Shown: positions 7,388-16,039 of the stretch, one piece after another
Numbering within the stretch: position 1 is the stretch's first letter
Layout: each line of letters begins with the position of its first letter
Assembly: GCA_963677415.2 (NCBI GenBank)
Contig: CAXXFJ010000011.1
Span: forward strand, 62,001 to 126,000
Direction: 5' to 3'
Source: JAQUTK01 sp963677415
Lineage (GTDB): Bacteria; Bacteroidota; Bacteroidia; Bacteroidales; JAQUTK01
Length of the DNA: 64,000 nt
The notes under the pieces: generated by a model
Databases searched by the model: none
Seen by the model: only the letters and a program-made list of their open reading frames with translations
Told to the model about the DNA's origin: nothing
Position numbers and translations under genes: made by a program

Positions 7388-9220
7388 TCACCTTGTTCGG
7401 ATTAATCTGAATGAGCCTTGTTTGGCTCCCTTGCTAATCACAACGATACACTGTCTTTGACCATCAGGAAAAGGCAAGGAGAGACTTTCCTCTGTCGTCG
7501 TCGTCTTATTCAATAATATTCCGCCTAAAGAAAATAGTGAGATCTGGCTCTTGTTTTCCATATTCTCAATGATGATGTTCCCTTCTTCTACCCGGCAAAT
7601 AAGGTGATCAGACTTTTCAACTGGGACATTTACAATTCCTCCGGCAACTTTAAAAGAAACCTGTTTGCCATTCAGAGCAATCTCGCTTAATGGCACATCA
7701 GTTGGAAGTCCTCCCCAGGAAAGTGCGCTGGGGATAGTCTGGTCTGAGAATCTGGTTGAACTTAGTCCCTGAAAAGCCCAAAGAAAACCAGCCTTCTTTG
7801 TATAACAACAATAATGATTCGATGCACCGTTCAGTGAATTAAAGGTTCTTGTACCAGCTACCAACCCCCACTTTCCAAGCATGTTGGCAGAACGGTCCAC
7901 GTGGTAGATTAACAATCCATACCCCAGGTTTTGGATACTATAAGTACTATCCCATCCTTGTGAGCTTCGTGCTTCCAATAAATAAAACTCTCCAGCTGTT
8001 TCAGTATTAATCCGGTAAGCATTGTTGGTGCCAATGGAAGGGAGTGTTATATTTGCAGGAGTGCCATCCAATACAACAGGATCTATCCATCCGCATAAAT
8101 ACCTTTCTATAGCAGATAAATAGGGTGGAGTCTGAGAATTGTTGTTGTAGTTTCCTTTGTCCATTAGAAAATAACTATCCATTACGGTAGTACCAGTACT
8201 GGTATTGTAAAAATCCGGGATTCCAAGTACGTGTGCAAATTCATGACAAAAGCTTCCGATACCGGCTATTTTGCTTCCGCTCGTGCCCCGAAGTTCGGAA
8301 GTACAGGCATATCCCATCATGCTCACCCCATCCAATGACCACGGTGAAACCGTGAAATATCTTCGTTGAGACCAGATTGCTGATGAAGGGGCACCCTGAG
8401 CTTCATCGTAACCCGCATAAAGGAAAAATACATTATCAATAACACCATCACTATTCAAATCATACTCTGAGAAATCAAGGTTGTAATACACATTGGCTTC
8501 TTGACAAGCCTCTTGTGCCATTGCATCAAGATTAAGATCACCATTTGAACCCAACCCATTTTTTCCATAGTAAGAAAGGGGGTGGGAAAGCGTGACAGGT
8601 CCAACTACATCGAATGTGATATTAAGTTTTCCCATCGAGTTTACGTCGAAATAGTCGTAAGCACTACCTGTCGCTCCATTGAGTGTATATCCTTGTTGGT
8701 TAAGCAGATTAGAGAATGATGCCCTTGGGTTTACAGTTGTAAAAGTCACATCACTGAAGTTCACCAAGATGACAAGTGTTTTTACTGACCCCGTGGTTGG
8801 AAAAGCGGAAATGGAAGCTGACGTTTCCATGATACTTCTAGCCTGTATTTCTCTTTCTTCCATCTCAGTCTTTACAGACTCCGGTAATCCTTTGGTGAGA
8901 GTAAGGAGGTGATTCATTTCCTTGATGTTGCGCTTGGTAATATCAGATACCCTGAATGTTCCCGGTATAATATTGTTGAGCTCATCATAGGTCGCATAGA
9001 CAAAAAAGTCTGAATCATTGCGGGCAATTACATAGTCATCTGTCGTAGTATAATAGTGGAAATATTCATCTCCCTGAAGCAACACATTCAGCAGACTACC
9101 ATCCGGTTGGTTGATAACTAGAGGTTTGTCCCATGCTCTTCCTGCAATTGCCGGATGTGTGCATAGGATTATATAAGAGAAAATCAATCCCCAACGTAGT
9201 ATCTCAGATAATCTCTTCAT
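7388..9220 (-). CDS. Secreted M6-family metalloprotease with T9SS-type C-terminal domain
   Basis: A 610-residue zinc peptidase of the InhA/PrtV (M6) type. A signal peptide ends near AIAG (about residue 27), and a propeptide-like region runs to about 140. The catalytic domain contains the zinc motif HEFAHVLGIPD (H-E-x-x-H-x-x-G-x-x-D) near 325. The last 75 or so residues form a small beta domain with IIIENMENKSQISLFSLGG and a C-terminal FRLIRTR, as in T9SS sorting domains. It starts 7 bases after the rsgA stop, so the two are co-transcribed, and porT follows 61 bases later. Export and surface attachment through T9SS is inference. Confidence 0.88.
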   Translation of the reverse strand: MKRLSEILRWGLIFSYIILCTHPAIAGRAWDKPLVINQPDGSLLNVLLQGDEYFHYYTTTDDYVIARNDSDFFVYATYDELNNIIPGTFRVSDITKRNIKEMNHLLTLTKGLPESVKTEMEEREIQARSIMETSASISAFPTTGSVKTLVILVNFSDVTFTTVNPRASFSNLLNQQGYTLNGATGSAYDYFDVNSMGKLNITFDVVGPVTLSHPLSYYGKNGLGSNGDLNLDAMAQEACQEANVYYNLDFSEYDLNSDGVIDNVFFLYAGYDEAQGAPSSAIWSQRRYFTVSPWSLDGVSMMGYACTSELRGTSGSKIAGIGSFCHEFAHVLGIPDFYNTSTGTTVMDSYFLMDKGNYNNNSQTPPYLSAIERYLCGWIDPVVLDGTPANITLPSIGTNNAYRINTETAGEFYLLEARSSQGWDSTYSIQNLGYGLLIYHVDRSANMLGKWGLVAGTRTFNSLNGASNHYCCYTKKAGFLWAFQGLSSTRFSDQTIPSALSWGGLPTDVPLSEIALNGKQVSFKVAGGIVNVPVEKSDHLICRVEEGNIIIENMENKSQISLFSLGGILLNKTTTTEESLSLPFPDGQRQCIVVISKGAKQGSFRLIRTR

Positions 9221-9227
9221 GAGTTAA

Positions 9228-10154
9228 TTATTCACGATATTTACCTTCTTCACAATCCTCCAGGATATTCAGATAACTTGAGTAGCGTGATTCGCTGATT
9301 TCACGACGTTCCACAGCTTGCCGTACCGCACAGTCCGGTTCGTGTACGTGCGTACAGTTATTAAAGCGGCAATTCTGTGATACTTTGAAAATCTCCCGGA
9401 AGTAATGGGCAATTTCCGCAGCCTTCATTCCGATTGTGCCAAACCCTTTGATACCAGGGGTATCTATCAGATAACCACCTTCCGGAAGTTCAAACATTTC
9501 CGAGAAAGTAGTAGTGTGAGTTCCCTTGTTGTTGTGTTCTGAGATAGATTCGGTGCGCAGAGCAAGATCCGGAAATATCGCATTGATAAATGTGCTCTTT
9601 CCCACACCGGAATTACCCGACACCAGTGAGATCTTCCCTTGTAACATTTTTCTTACTTCTTTGACGCTGTCAGGATCAATAGCCGACATGCAAAGGCAAG
9701 GATAACCGATGCTTTCATACAAGTTGATTAACGCTTTCATGTAGTTTGTTTCCCATTCATCATATCGGTCTGTCTTGTTAAAGAGCAAGACGGCAGGCAC
9801 TCGATATGCTTCACTGGTGGCTAGAAACCTATCAATAAAGACAGTGTTGGTCTCAGGGTGGTTGATTGTCACAATAAGAAGAACCTGATCGAGATTGGCT
9901 GCCAGAATATGGGATAATTTAGAAAGATTGGATGCTTTACGGACGATGTAGTTGCGACGGTCTTCAATAAAAGTAATATAAGCACTACCATCCACCCCAA
10001 TATCTATCCTTACGCGGTCACCTACGGCAACAGGATTCGTGCTTCGGATTCCTTTTAAACGAAAGACCCCTTTGATTTTGCATGCGATAATGCTATCATT
10101 GTCGCATTTGACATGATACCAACTTCCCGTATTTTTAACGACTAATCCATTCAC
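9228..10154 (-). CDS. rsgA: Ribosome small subunit-dependent GTPase A
   Basis: RsgA (YjeQ) checks late maturation of the 30S subunit. The 308-residue protein has an N-terminal OB fold (to about 70), a circularly permuted GTPase with NKTD (G4) before GNSGVGKS (G1, near 182) and DTPG (G3), and a C-terminal zinc knuckle with C-x5-C-x-H-x5-C (CRFNNCTHVHEPDC). The start is GTG, chosen because it gives the family's N-terminal GLVVKNTGSWY; the nearby ATG is out of frame. A terminator ends the upstream frr transcript only about 20 bases before this gene, so rsgA relies on read-through or on a promoter overlapping that hairpin. Confidence 0.96.
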   Translation of the reverse strand: MNGLVVKNTGSWYHVKCDNDSIIACKIKGVFRLKGIRSTNPVAVGDRVRIDIGVDGSAYITFIEDRRNYIVRKASNLSKLSHILAANLDQVLLIVTINHPETNTVFIDRFLATSEAYRVPAVLLFNKTDRYDEWETNYMKALINLYESIGYPCLCMSAIDPDSVKEVRKMLQGKISLVSGNSGVGKSTFINAIFPDLALRTESISEHNNKGTHTTTFSEMFELPEGGYLIDTPGIKGFGTIGMKAAEIAHYFREIFKVSQNCRFNNCTHVHEPDCAVRQAVERREISESRYSSYLNILEDCEEGKYRE

Positions 10155-10172
10155 GTGCTACAATAGTTAGGT

Positions 10173-10204
10173 AAAAAATCCACCTGCAGATTTCTGCAGG
10201 TGGA
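10173..10204 (-). terminator. Terminator after frr
   Basis: A perfect 11-bp stem (10194-10204 with 10179-10189, four-base loop) rich in G and C, followed on the minus strand by six Ts (10178-10173). It lies just after frr and immediately before rsgA. Confidence 0.85.
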
Positions 10205-10213
10205 AGAATGAAC

Positions 10214-10777
10214 TCAGACGGTCATAATTTCTTTTTCTTTCGCCGCAAATATATCATCCAGGCGTTTGATATATTTGTCGTGAATCTTCTGTGCCTCACC
10301 TTCAGCATCTTTTTCTGCATCCTCAGGCAGACCGTCTTTTACAGCCTTCTTCAGACTATCAATACACTCACGGCGGGCATTGCGAACACTTACTTTCGCA
10401 TTTTCAACCTCTTGTTTTGACTGTTTGAGTAGTTGCTTGCGTCGATCTTCAGTAAGCGGAGGTATAGAAAGACGAATAATCTCTCCGTTGTTGTCGGGAG
10501 TAATACCGACATCGGAGTTTTGAATCGCCTTTTCGATCTCTTTCAGCATTTTCTTTTCCCACGGTTGAACAATAATTGTACGACCATCAGGGGTGGAAAT
10601 TGTAGCTACGCCGCTCAGATGCGTCATGCTGCCATAATATTCGATATAGATTGGGTCCAGAATGCGGGCATTAGCTTTTCCGGCACGAATATGAGCCAGA
10701 GAATCATCCAAATGTATTGTGGCCATTTCCATCATTTCTTCTGCTTCTTGCAGAAACGTTTTTACTTCAGGTGTCAT
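10214..10777 (-). CDS. frr: Ribosome recycling factor
   Basis: RRF splits the post-termination ribosome with EF-G. The 187-residue product has the two-domain plan: long helices with LAHIRAGKANARILDPIYIEYYG at the start, and the domain II and III segments with LTEDRRKQLLKQSKQ and ENAKVSVRNARRE. Length matches the family. It lies 41 bases after pyrH, the usual pyrH-frr pair. Confidence 0.97.
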   Translation of the reverse strand: MTPEVKTFLQEAEEMMEMATIHLDDSLAHIRAGKANARILDPIYIEYYGSMTHLSGVATISTPDGRTIIVQPWEKKMLKEIEKAIQNSDVGITPDNNGEIIRLSIPPLTEDRRKQLLKQSKQEVENAKVSVRNARRECIDSLKKAVKDGLPEDAEKDAEGEAQKIHDKYIKRLDDIFAAKEKEIMTV

Positions 10778-10818
10778 AGCATTACCATGTTTATGATTAG
10801 TATTCTTATTCTTAAAGT

Positions 10819-11526
10819 TTAGTTATGAACCAGTGTTCCGATCTTCTCTCCCTTAACCACCTTCAGTAGGTTGCCTGGTGTATCCATGTCAAACACGATA
10901 ATCGGCAGGTTGTTTTCTTTGCACATCGTTGTAGCTGTCAGATCCATCACCTTCAATCCACGTGTGTATATCTCATCATAAGTGATCTCCTCAAACTTCG
11001 TTGCAGTAGGATCTTTCTCGGGGTCAGCAGTATAAATGCCATCCACGCGAGTACCCTTAAGCATTACATCTGCCTCAATCTCGATGCCGCGCAATGACGA
11101 ACCGGTATCCGTAGTAAAGAATGGATTACCGGTACCTGCGGAGAAAATAACCACAGATCCTTGTTCCATCAGTTCGATGGCCTTCCATTTGTTGTAAAAC
11201 TCACCAATCGGTTCCATGCGAATAGCTGTCAGCACTTTAGTCTTTACTCCCTTAGCAGTCAGAGCCGAACTCAGTGCCAGACTGTTGATCACAGTTGCCA
11301 GCATCCCCATCTGATCGCCTTTCACACGGTCAAATCCTTTTGAAGCACCGCTCAATCCACGGAAGATGTTTCCTCCTCCAATAACGATACCTATTTGAAC
11401 TCCCATGTTTGCAATATCTTTGATTTGTTCCGCATATTCATCCAGACGGAGTTCGTCTATACCATATTGTTTATTGCCCATCAGTGACTCACCACTGAGC
11501 TTAAGTAAAATTCGTTTGTAGTTCAT
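10819..11526 (-). CDS. pyrH: UMP kinase
   Basis: Phosphorylates UMP to UDP in pyrimidine synthesis, as a hexamer in the cytoplasm. The 235-residue protein has the amino-acid-kinase fold: KLSGESLMG at the N-terminus, IGGGNIFRG, the DQMGMLATVINSLAL helix, the FSAGTGNPFFTTDT active-site loop and the VDGIYTADPEKDP segment. It is first of the minus-strand pyrH-frr unit. Confidence 0.97.
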   Translation of the reverse strand: MNYKRILLKLSGESLMGNKQYGIDELRLDEYAEQIKDIANMGVQIGIVIGGGNIFRGLSGASKGFDRVKGDQMGMLATVINSLALSSALTAKGVKTKVLTAIRMEPIGEFYNKWKAIELMEQGSVVIFSAGTGNPFFTTDTGSSLRGIEIEADVMLKGTRVDGIYTADPEKDPTATKFEEITYDEIYTRGLKVMDLTATTMCKENNLPIIVFDMDTPGNLLKVVKGEKIGTLVHN

Positions 11527-11620
11527 ATCTTCAATAGTAATAATTCGATTAAGTTGTTACCAATGCGAATTTAACAAATTCAATGAATCATCTTTTCATT
11601 TATTCCAGAAAAGAAAGTTT

Positions 11621-12541
11621 CTATTTGTCATCGGTGATTACAGAAACCTCTTTTGTTCTGTTTTGAATCACTTTTGCACCTTTTGGCACATTTTTAGTTA
11701 TCCAGATGTTACCACCGATACTTGCTCCTTCACCAATTGTGATTCGTCCGAGAATAGTCGCATTGGAATAGATGATCACGTTGTCTTCCAGGATCGGGTG
11801 ACGCGGAACTCCCTTGATAGGTTTACCTTCTTCATCCAATGGAAAACTCTTTGCACCCAAAGTCACACCCTGATACAATTTCACGTTTTTGCCGATAATA
11901 GCCGTCTGTCCGATTACCACACCTGTGCCATGGTCAATTGTAAAATATTCACCTATTACAGCTCCCGGATGTATATCGATGCCTGTTTCGCTGTGCGCCA
12001 TTTCCGTTATCATTCGTGGGATTAAAGGAACACCCAGATCTTGTAACTGATGTGCCATTCGGTAGTTACTTATGGCACGAATGGCTGGATAGCAAAAGAT
12101 GATCTCTTCAAAACTCTCAGCAGCCGGGTCTCCGTTATAAGCAGCTTCCACATCTGTACCGAGTAAGCGACGAAGTTCAGGGAGATAAGAAATAAACATT
12201 GCTGCGATTTCTTTCGCTTTGATGCGATTCTCATCATTGCTCTGACATACATCACAGTTCCTTTTGCTATAACAGATACCAGCCAGAATCTGCTCAGCCA
12301 GTAGTGTTTGCAGATTGTCAATGTTCACACCAATGTGATACTGGATTGTGTTCTTATTTACCATCGGATCACCGAAGTAACCCGGAAAAATGATTGCACG
12401 AACCAATGTGACAATTTCTTTCAGTACAACGCCTGAAGGAAGCGGTTCCCCACTTTTATGAGAAAGATACAAGTCGCCATACGAACCGTACTCCGAGAGT
12501 TTCTTGATCGTCCTTTTAGTTATGTCAGAATCGTTAGTCAT
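11621..12541 (-). CDS. cysE: Serine O-acetyltransferase
   Basis: Makes O-acetylserine from serine and acetyl-CoA, the first step of cysteine synthesis. The 306-residue product has a long helical N-terminal region (to about 170) and a left-handed beta-helix of hexapeptide repeats near 200-285, including the catalytic histidines in DIHPGAVIG and DHGTGVVIG. It resembles the longer EpsC-type enzymes rather than E. coli CysE. The frame is open upstream to 12643, but the ATG at 12541 (MTNDSDITKR) is used because a -7 element lies at 12568-12575, just upstream of it. Confidence 0.9.
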   Translation of the reverse strand: MTNDSDITKRTIKKLSEYGSYGDLYLSHKSGEPLPSGVVLKEIVTLVRAIIFPGYFGDPMVNKNTIQYHIGVNIDNLQTLLAEQILAGICYSKRNCDVCQSNDENRIKAKEIAAMFISYLPELRRLLGTDVEAAYNGDPAAESFEEIIFCYPAIRAISNYRMAHQLQDLGVPLIPRMITEMAHSETGIDIHPGAVIGEYFTIDHGTGVVIGQTAIIGKNVKLYQGVTLGAKSFPLDEEGKPIKGVPRHPILEDNVIIYSNATILGRITIGEGASIGGNIWITKNVPKGAKVIQNRTKEVSVITDDK

Positions 12542-12567
12542 ACCCTGTTTTTTTATATTAAGACATG

Positions 12568-12575
12568 CAAAGATA
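12568..12575 (-). promoter_or_regulatory. -7 element for the serine acetyltransferase gene
   Basis: The minus strand reads TATCTTTG here, matching TAnnTTTG, 27 bases before the chosen start codon. No TTTG is found at the -33 position. Confidence 0.45.
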
Positions 12576-12622
12576 CGAAATGATTTTATATCTGTTAGAA
12601 TGATAGGTTTGTTTGTTTTTAT

Positions 12623-12630
12623 TACTTTTG
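12623..12630 (+). promoter_or_regulatory. -7 element for the tricorn-like protease gene
   Basis: TACTTTTG matches TAnnTTTG 28 bases before the ATG at 12658. It supports that start over the in-frame ATG at 12613, which lies upstream of the element. The -33 part is unclear. Confidence 0.45.
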
Positions 12631-12657
12631 TTGCTTCACCCAATAAATGATATAATT

Positions 12658-15600
12658 ATGAAGAAACGATTCAGACTGGGATTACTTGTGTTGACCGCAA
12701 TTCCCGCATTTTTGCAAGCCTCTGAAGATGCCCGGTTATTACGTTTTCCTGCTAGTAACGGGAGCGAAATAGTATTCTCGTATGCAGGCGATTTGTATAA
12801 AGTCGCGGCAACAGGCGGTGAGGCGCAGCGTCTCACCTCTCATGTAGGCTACGAAATGTTTCCCCGTTTCTCTCCTGATGGCAAAACCATCGCATTTACA
12901 GGACAATATGATGGTAACACAGAGGTTTACTCAATGCCGTCCATTGGTGGCGAGCCGCTTCGGGTTACCTATACGGCAACGAATGAACGGGATGACCTGG
13001 GCGACCGGATGGGCCCCAATAATATTGTGATGACCTGGACACCCGATGGGAAAAACATAGTGTATCGTAATCGTATCAGTGAAGGTTTTACCGGCAAACT
13101 TTATACCGTTTCTCCGGAAGGTGGTTTGTCACAGGTAATTCCACTTCCGGAAGGTGGCTTTTGTAGTTACTCTCCCGATGGTAAACAGTTTGCATATAAC
13201 CGGGTCTTTCGTGAATTCCGTACCTGGAAATATTATAAAGGAGGTATGGCTGATGATGTCTGGATCTATGATGAGAAGACCAAGAAGACAGAGAACATTA
13301 CTAAAAATATAGCACAGGATATCATGCCAATGTGGATTGGCGACGAAATCTTCTTCATTTCTGATCGTGACCGGATCATGAATATCTTTGTATATAACAC
13401 AAAAACCAAACAGACCAGCAAGTTGACAAACTTTACAGAGTATGATGTGAAGTTTCCGAGTAGCAACGGTTCGTCACTAGTCTTCGAGAACGGAGGTTAT
13501 ATCTATCGGTTGAATCTTGCGACCAGAAAGGCAGAAAAAGTCAATATCACATTATCTTCTGATAATATTTATGCCCGCGATCAGGTAAAGGATATTTCTA
13601 AAAGCATCACATCGTCAAGTATCTCTCCGGCTGGCGAACGAGTAGCTGTAACAGCTCGTGGCGAAGTATTTAACCTTCCTGTTGATAAGGGGGTTACCAA
13701 GAATATCACCCGTACCCCCGGTGCACACGAGCGTAACGCACAGTGGTCACCCGATGGAAAGTCAATTGTCTATATCTCTGATGCGACTGGCGAAACCGAA
13801 CTTTACCTTCAAAATGCAGAAGGTGGTGAGTCCCTACAATTGACAAAAAATAATGACACCTATATCCGCTCATTCCAGTGGAGCCCCGATGCTTCCAAGA
13901 TCTTTTATACAGACCGTAAAAACAGGATCAACCAATTGGATGTGAATAGTAAAGTGGTGACTCTCATTAAGCAAGATCCCGCCGGTGAATTTGGTGATCT
14001 ATCCATCTCACCCGATGGGAAATGGCTCACCTATAGTCGTTCGGCTGAAAATGAAAACAAGATAGTATATATCTACAATTTGGAGCAGAAGCGTGAGTAC
14101 CCAATCACCGATAAATGGTACAGTTCATACAATCCTTTGTTCAGCACGGATGGCAAGTATTTATTTTTCTCTTCCAGCCGCGACTTTAACCCTACCTATG
14201 GATCATTGGAATGGAATCATGTATATAATAATTTGACAGGGATATATTTCGCTCTGTTATCAAAAGATACCCCTTCGCCTTTCTTAGGCAAGAATGATAC
14301 GGTTGCTGTTATTAAGAAGGAAGTTAAGAAGGAAGATAAGAAGGACAAGAAAGAGGAGAAAGTTTCCGAAAAGGTCGTTCCGGAACTAAAGTTTGATCCG
14401 GATTTAATCTCTGAACGCATTATCCGCCTTCCAGGTTCCGGTACTGGTACTATATATTCTGATGGAAAGAAGGTCTATTATTCAGCAAGAGGAGGAACGA
14501 TGGTATACGATCTGGAAAAACAGAAAGAAGATATGGTTGCTGAAGGAGCCAGCATGTCTGTGGATTACGGATCAAAGAAAGCACTATTCCTTAAAGGTGG
14601 TTCGATGTATGTAATGGATATTCCTTCAGGTAAAGCTGATCTGAGCAAAGCAGTAAATACCTCCTATATGAAGGTAACAGTTGATTATCCCAAAGAGTGG
14701 GCTCAGATATTTGATGAGGTATGGAGACACATGCGCGATGGCTTTTATTCCGAGACAATGCATGGCGTGAATTGGAAAGCGATAAAAGAGAAATATATCG
14801 TCCTGCTACCGTATGTCAAGACCCGTCTGGATCTGAACTATGTGATCGGTGAGATGATCGGCGAACTTTGCAGTGGTCATGCCTATTTTAATCCGGGAGA
14901 GACAGAACGTCCGGATCGTATTCAGACAGGATTACTCGGTGCTGAAGTTTCCCGGGATAAGAGTGGATTCTTCCGTATTGAAAAGATTATTCCGGGAGCA
15001 TCCTGGAGCAAGGCGCTCTTTTCACCGCTCACCGAACCAGGTATAAATGCAAAGAAAGGAGATTATATCATTGCTATTGATGGAATACCAACAAACAGTG
15101 TGAAAGATATGTATTCCCTGTTGGTTGGCAAAGCAGATGTGCCTACAGAGATTACATTAAGTAGCACTGCTTCAGACAAAGACGCACGCAAAGTAGTCAT
15201 TACACCTATAGCAGATGAATACTCTTTGTATCACTATAACTGGATTCAGGATAATATCCGTAAAGTGAGTGAGGCTTCAGACGGCAAGATTGGATATATA
15301 TATATACCAGATATGGGTGTGGAAGGATTGAATGAGTTCTCCCGTTACTTCTATCCGCAGATTGACAAGGAAGGACTCATCATCGATGACCGTGAAAATG
15401 GCGGTGGAAATGTTTCCCCGATGATTCTGGAACGTCTATCCCGCGAAGTTTACCGTGCTACCATGCGTCGTGGATCCGACCGGATTGGCAAAGTTCCGGA
15501 TGCGACACAAATTGGGCCGAAGGTCTGTCTGATCAATAAATATTCTGCCTCTGACGGTGACCTGTTCCCATGGGGCTTCCGTGCCTTGGGATTAGGGAAG

Positions 15601-15891
15601 TTGATTGGGACACGTACTTGGGGAGGTATCATTGGTATCAGTGGTTCGCTTCCGTATATGGATGGTTCTCAACTGCGTGTGCCTTTCTTTACCAGCTATG
15701 ATGCAAAGACAGGTGAGTGGATTATAGAAAACCATGGAGTAGATCCGGATATTCTCATTGACAATGATCCCGCAAAAGAGTGGGCGGGTGAAGATGAACA
15801 ATTGAACCGTGCTATTGAAGAAGTCAAAGCACAACTAAAAGATCGCAAACCCTTGCCTCCGATACCGGCTCCAAGGGATTTTAGTAAGTAA
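12658..15891 (+). CDS. Tricorn-like S41 protease with beta-propellers and PDZ domain
   Basis: A 1077-residue exported peptidase (signal peptide ending near LQAS, residue 21). Residues about 25-600 contain repeated WD40-like PD strands (FSPDGKTIAF, WSPDGKSIVY, WSPDASKIFY) forming two propellers. A lysine- and glutamate-rich linker lies near 560-580. The C-terminal half has the tricorn core: GHAYF with the catalytic-type His near 740, a PDZ domain (about 760-860), and an S41 domain with NKYSASDGD, whose Ser near 964 matches the tricorn nucleophile. Peptide trimming in the periplasm is inferred. It is transcribed alone and ends at a terminator. Confidence 0.92.
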   Translation: MKKRFRLGLLVLTAIPAFLQASEDARLLRFPASNGSEIVFSYAGDLYKVAATGGEAQRLTSHVGYEMFPRFSPDGKTIAFTGQYDGNTEVYSMPSIGGEPLRVTYTATNERDDLGDRMGPNNIVMTWTPDGKNIVYRNRISEGFTGKLYTVSPEGGLSQVIPLPEGGFCSYSPDGKQFAYNRVFREFRTWKYYKGGMADDVWIYDEKTKKTENITKNIAQDIMPMWIGDEIFFISDRDRIMNIFVYNTKTKQTSKLTNFTEYDVKFPSSNGSSLVFENGGYIYRLNLATRKAEKVNITLSSDNIYARDQVKDISKSITSSSISPAGERVAVTARGEVFNLPVDKGVTKNITRTPGAHERNAQWSPDGKSIVYISDATGETELYLQNAEGGESLQLTKNNDTYIRSFQWSPDASKIFYTDRKNRINQLDVNSKVVTLIKQDPAGEFGDLSISPDGKWLTYSRSAENENKIVYIYNLEQKREYPITDKWYSSYNPLFSTDGKYLFFSSSRDFNPTYGSLEWNHVYNNLTGIYFALLSKDTPSPFLGKNDTVAVIKKEVKKEDKKDKKEEKVSEKVVPELKFDPDLISERIIRLPGSGTGTIYSDGKKVYYSARGGTMVYDLEKQKEDMVAEGASMSVDYGSKKALFLKGGSMYVMDIPSGKADLSKAVNTSYMKVTVDYPKEWAQIFDEVWRHMRDGFYSETMHGVNWKAIKEKYIVLLPYVKTRLDLNYVIGEMIGELCSGHAYFNPGETERPDRIQTGLLGAEVSRDKSGFFRIEKIIPGASWSKALFSPLTEPGINAKKGDYIIAIDGIPTNSVKDMYSLLVGKADVPTEITLSSTASDKDARKVVITPIADEYSLYHYNWIQDNIRKVSEASDGKIGYIYIPDMGVEGLNEFSRYFYPQIDKEGLIIDDRENGGGNVSPMILERLSREVYRATMRRGSDRIGKVPDATQIGPKVCLINKYSASDGDLFPWGFRALGLGKLIGTRTWGGIIGISGSLPYMDGSQLRVPFFTSYDAKTGEWIIENHGVDPDILIDNDPAKEWAGEDEQLNRAIEEVKAQLKDRKPLPPIPAPRDFSK

Positions 15892-15910
15892 TTCGTTCAA
15901 ATAAGGAAGA

Positions 15911-15950
15911 GCATGTGCACTGGAATTCCGGTACACATGCTTTTCCTTTT
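15911..15950 (+). terminator. Terminator after the tricorn-like gene
   Basis: A stem of about 13 pairs with one mismatch, GCATGTG pairing with CACATGC at its base (15911-15940), followed by TTTTCCTTTT. Confidence 0.75.
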
Positions 15951-16039
15951 GATATCAACGCGAATAAATAGCAGATGTTTCCGTACTTGCACTACCTTTG
16001 TTACATTTTTAATTAATTATCCAATCAACAATTTCCATA

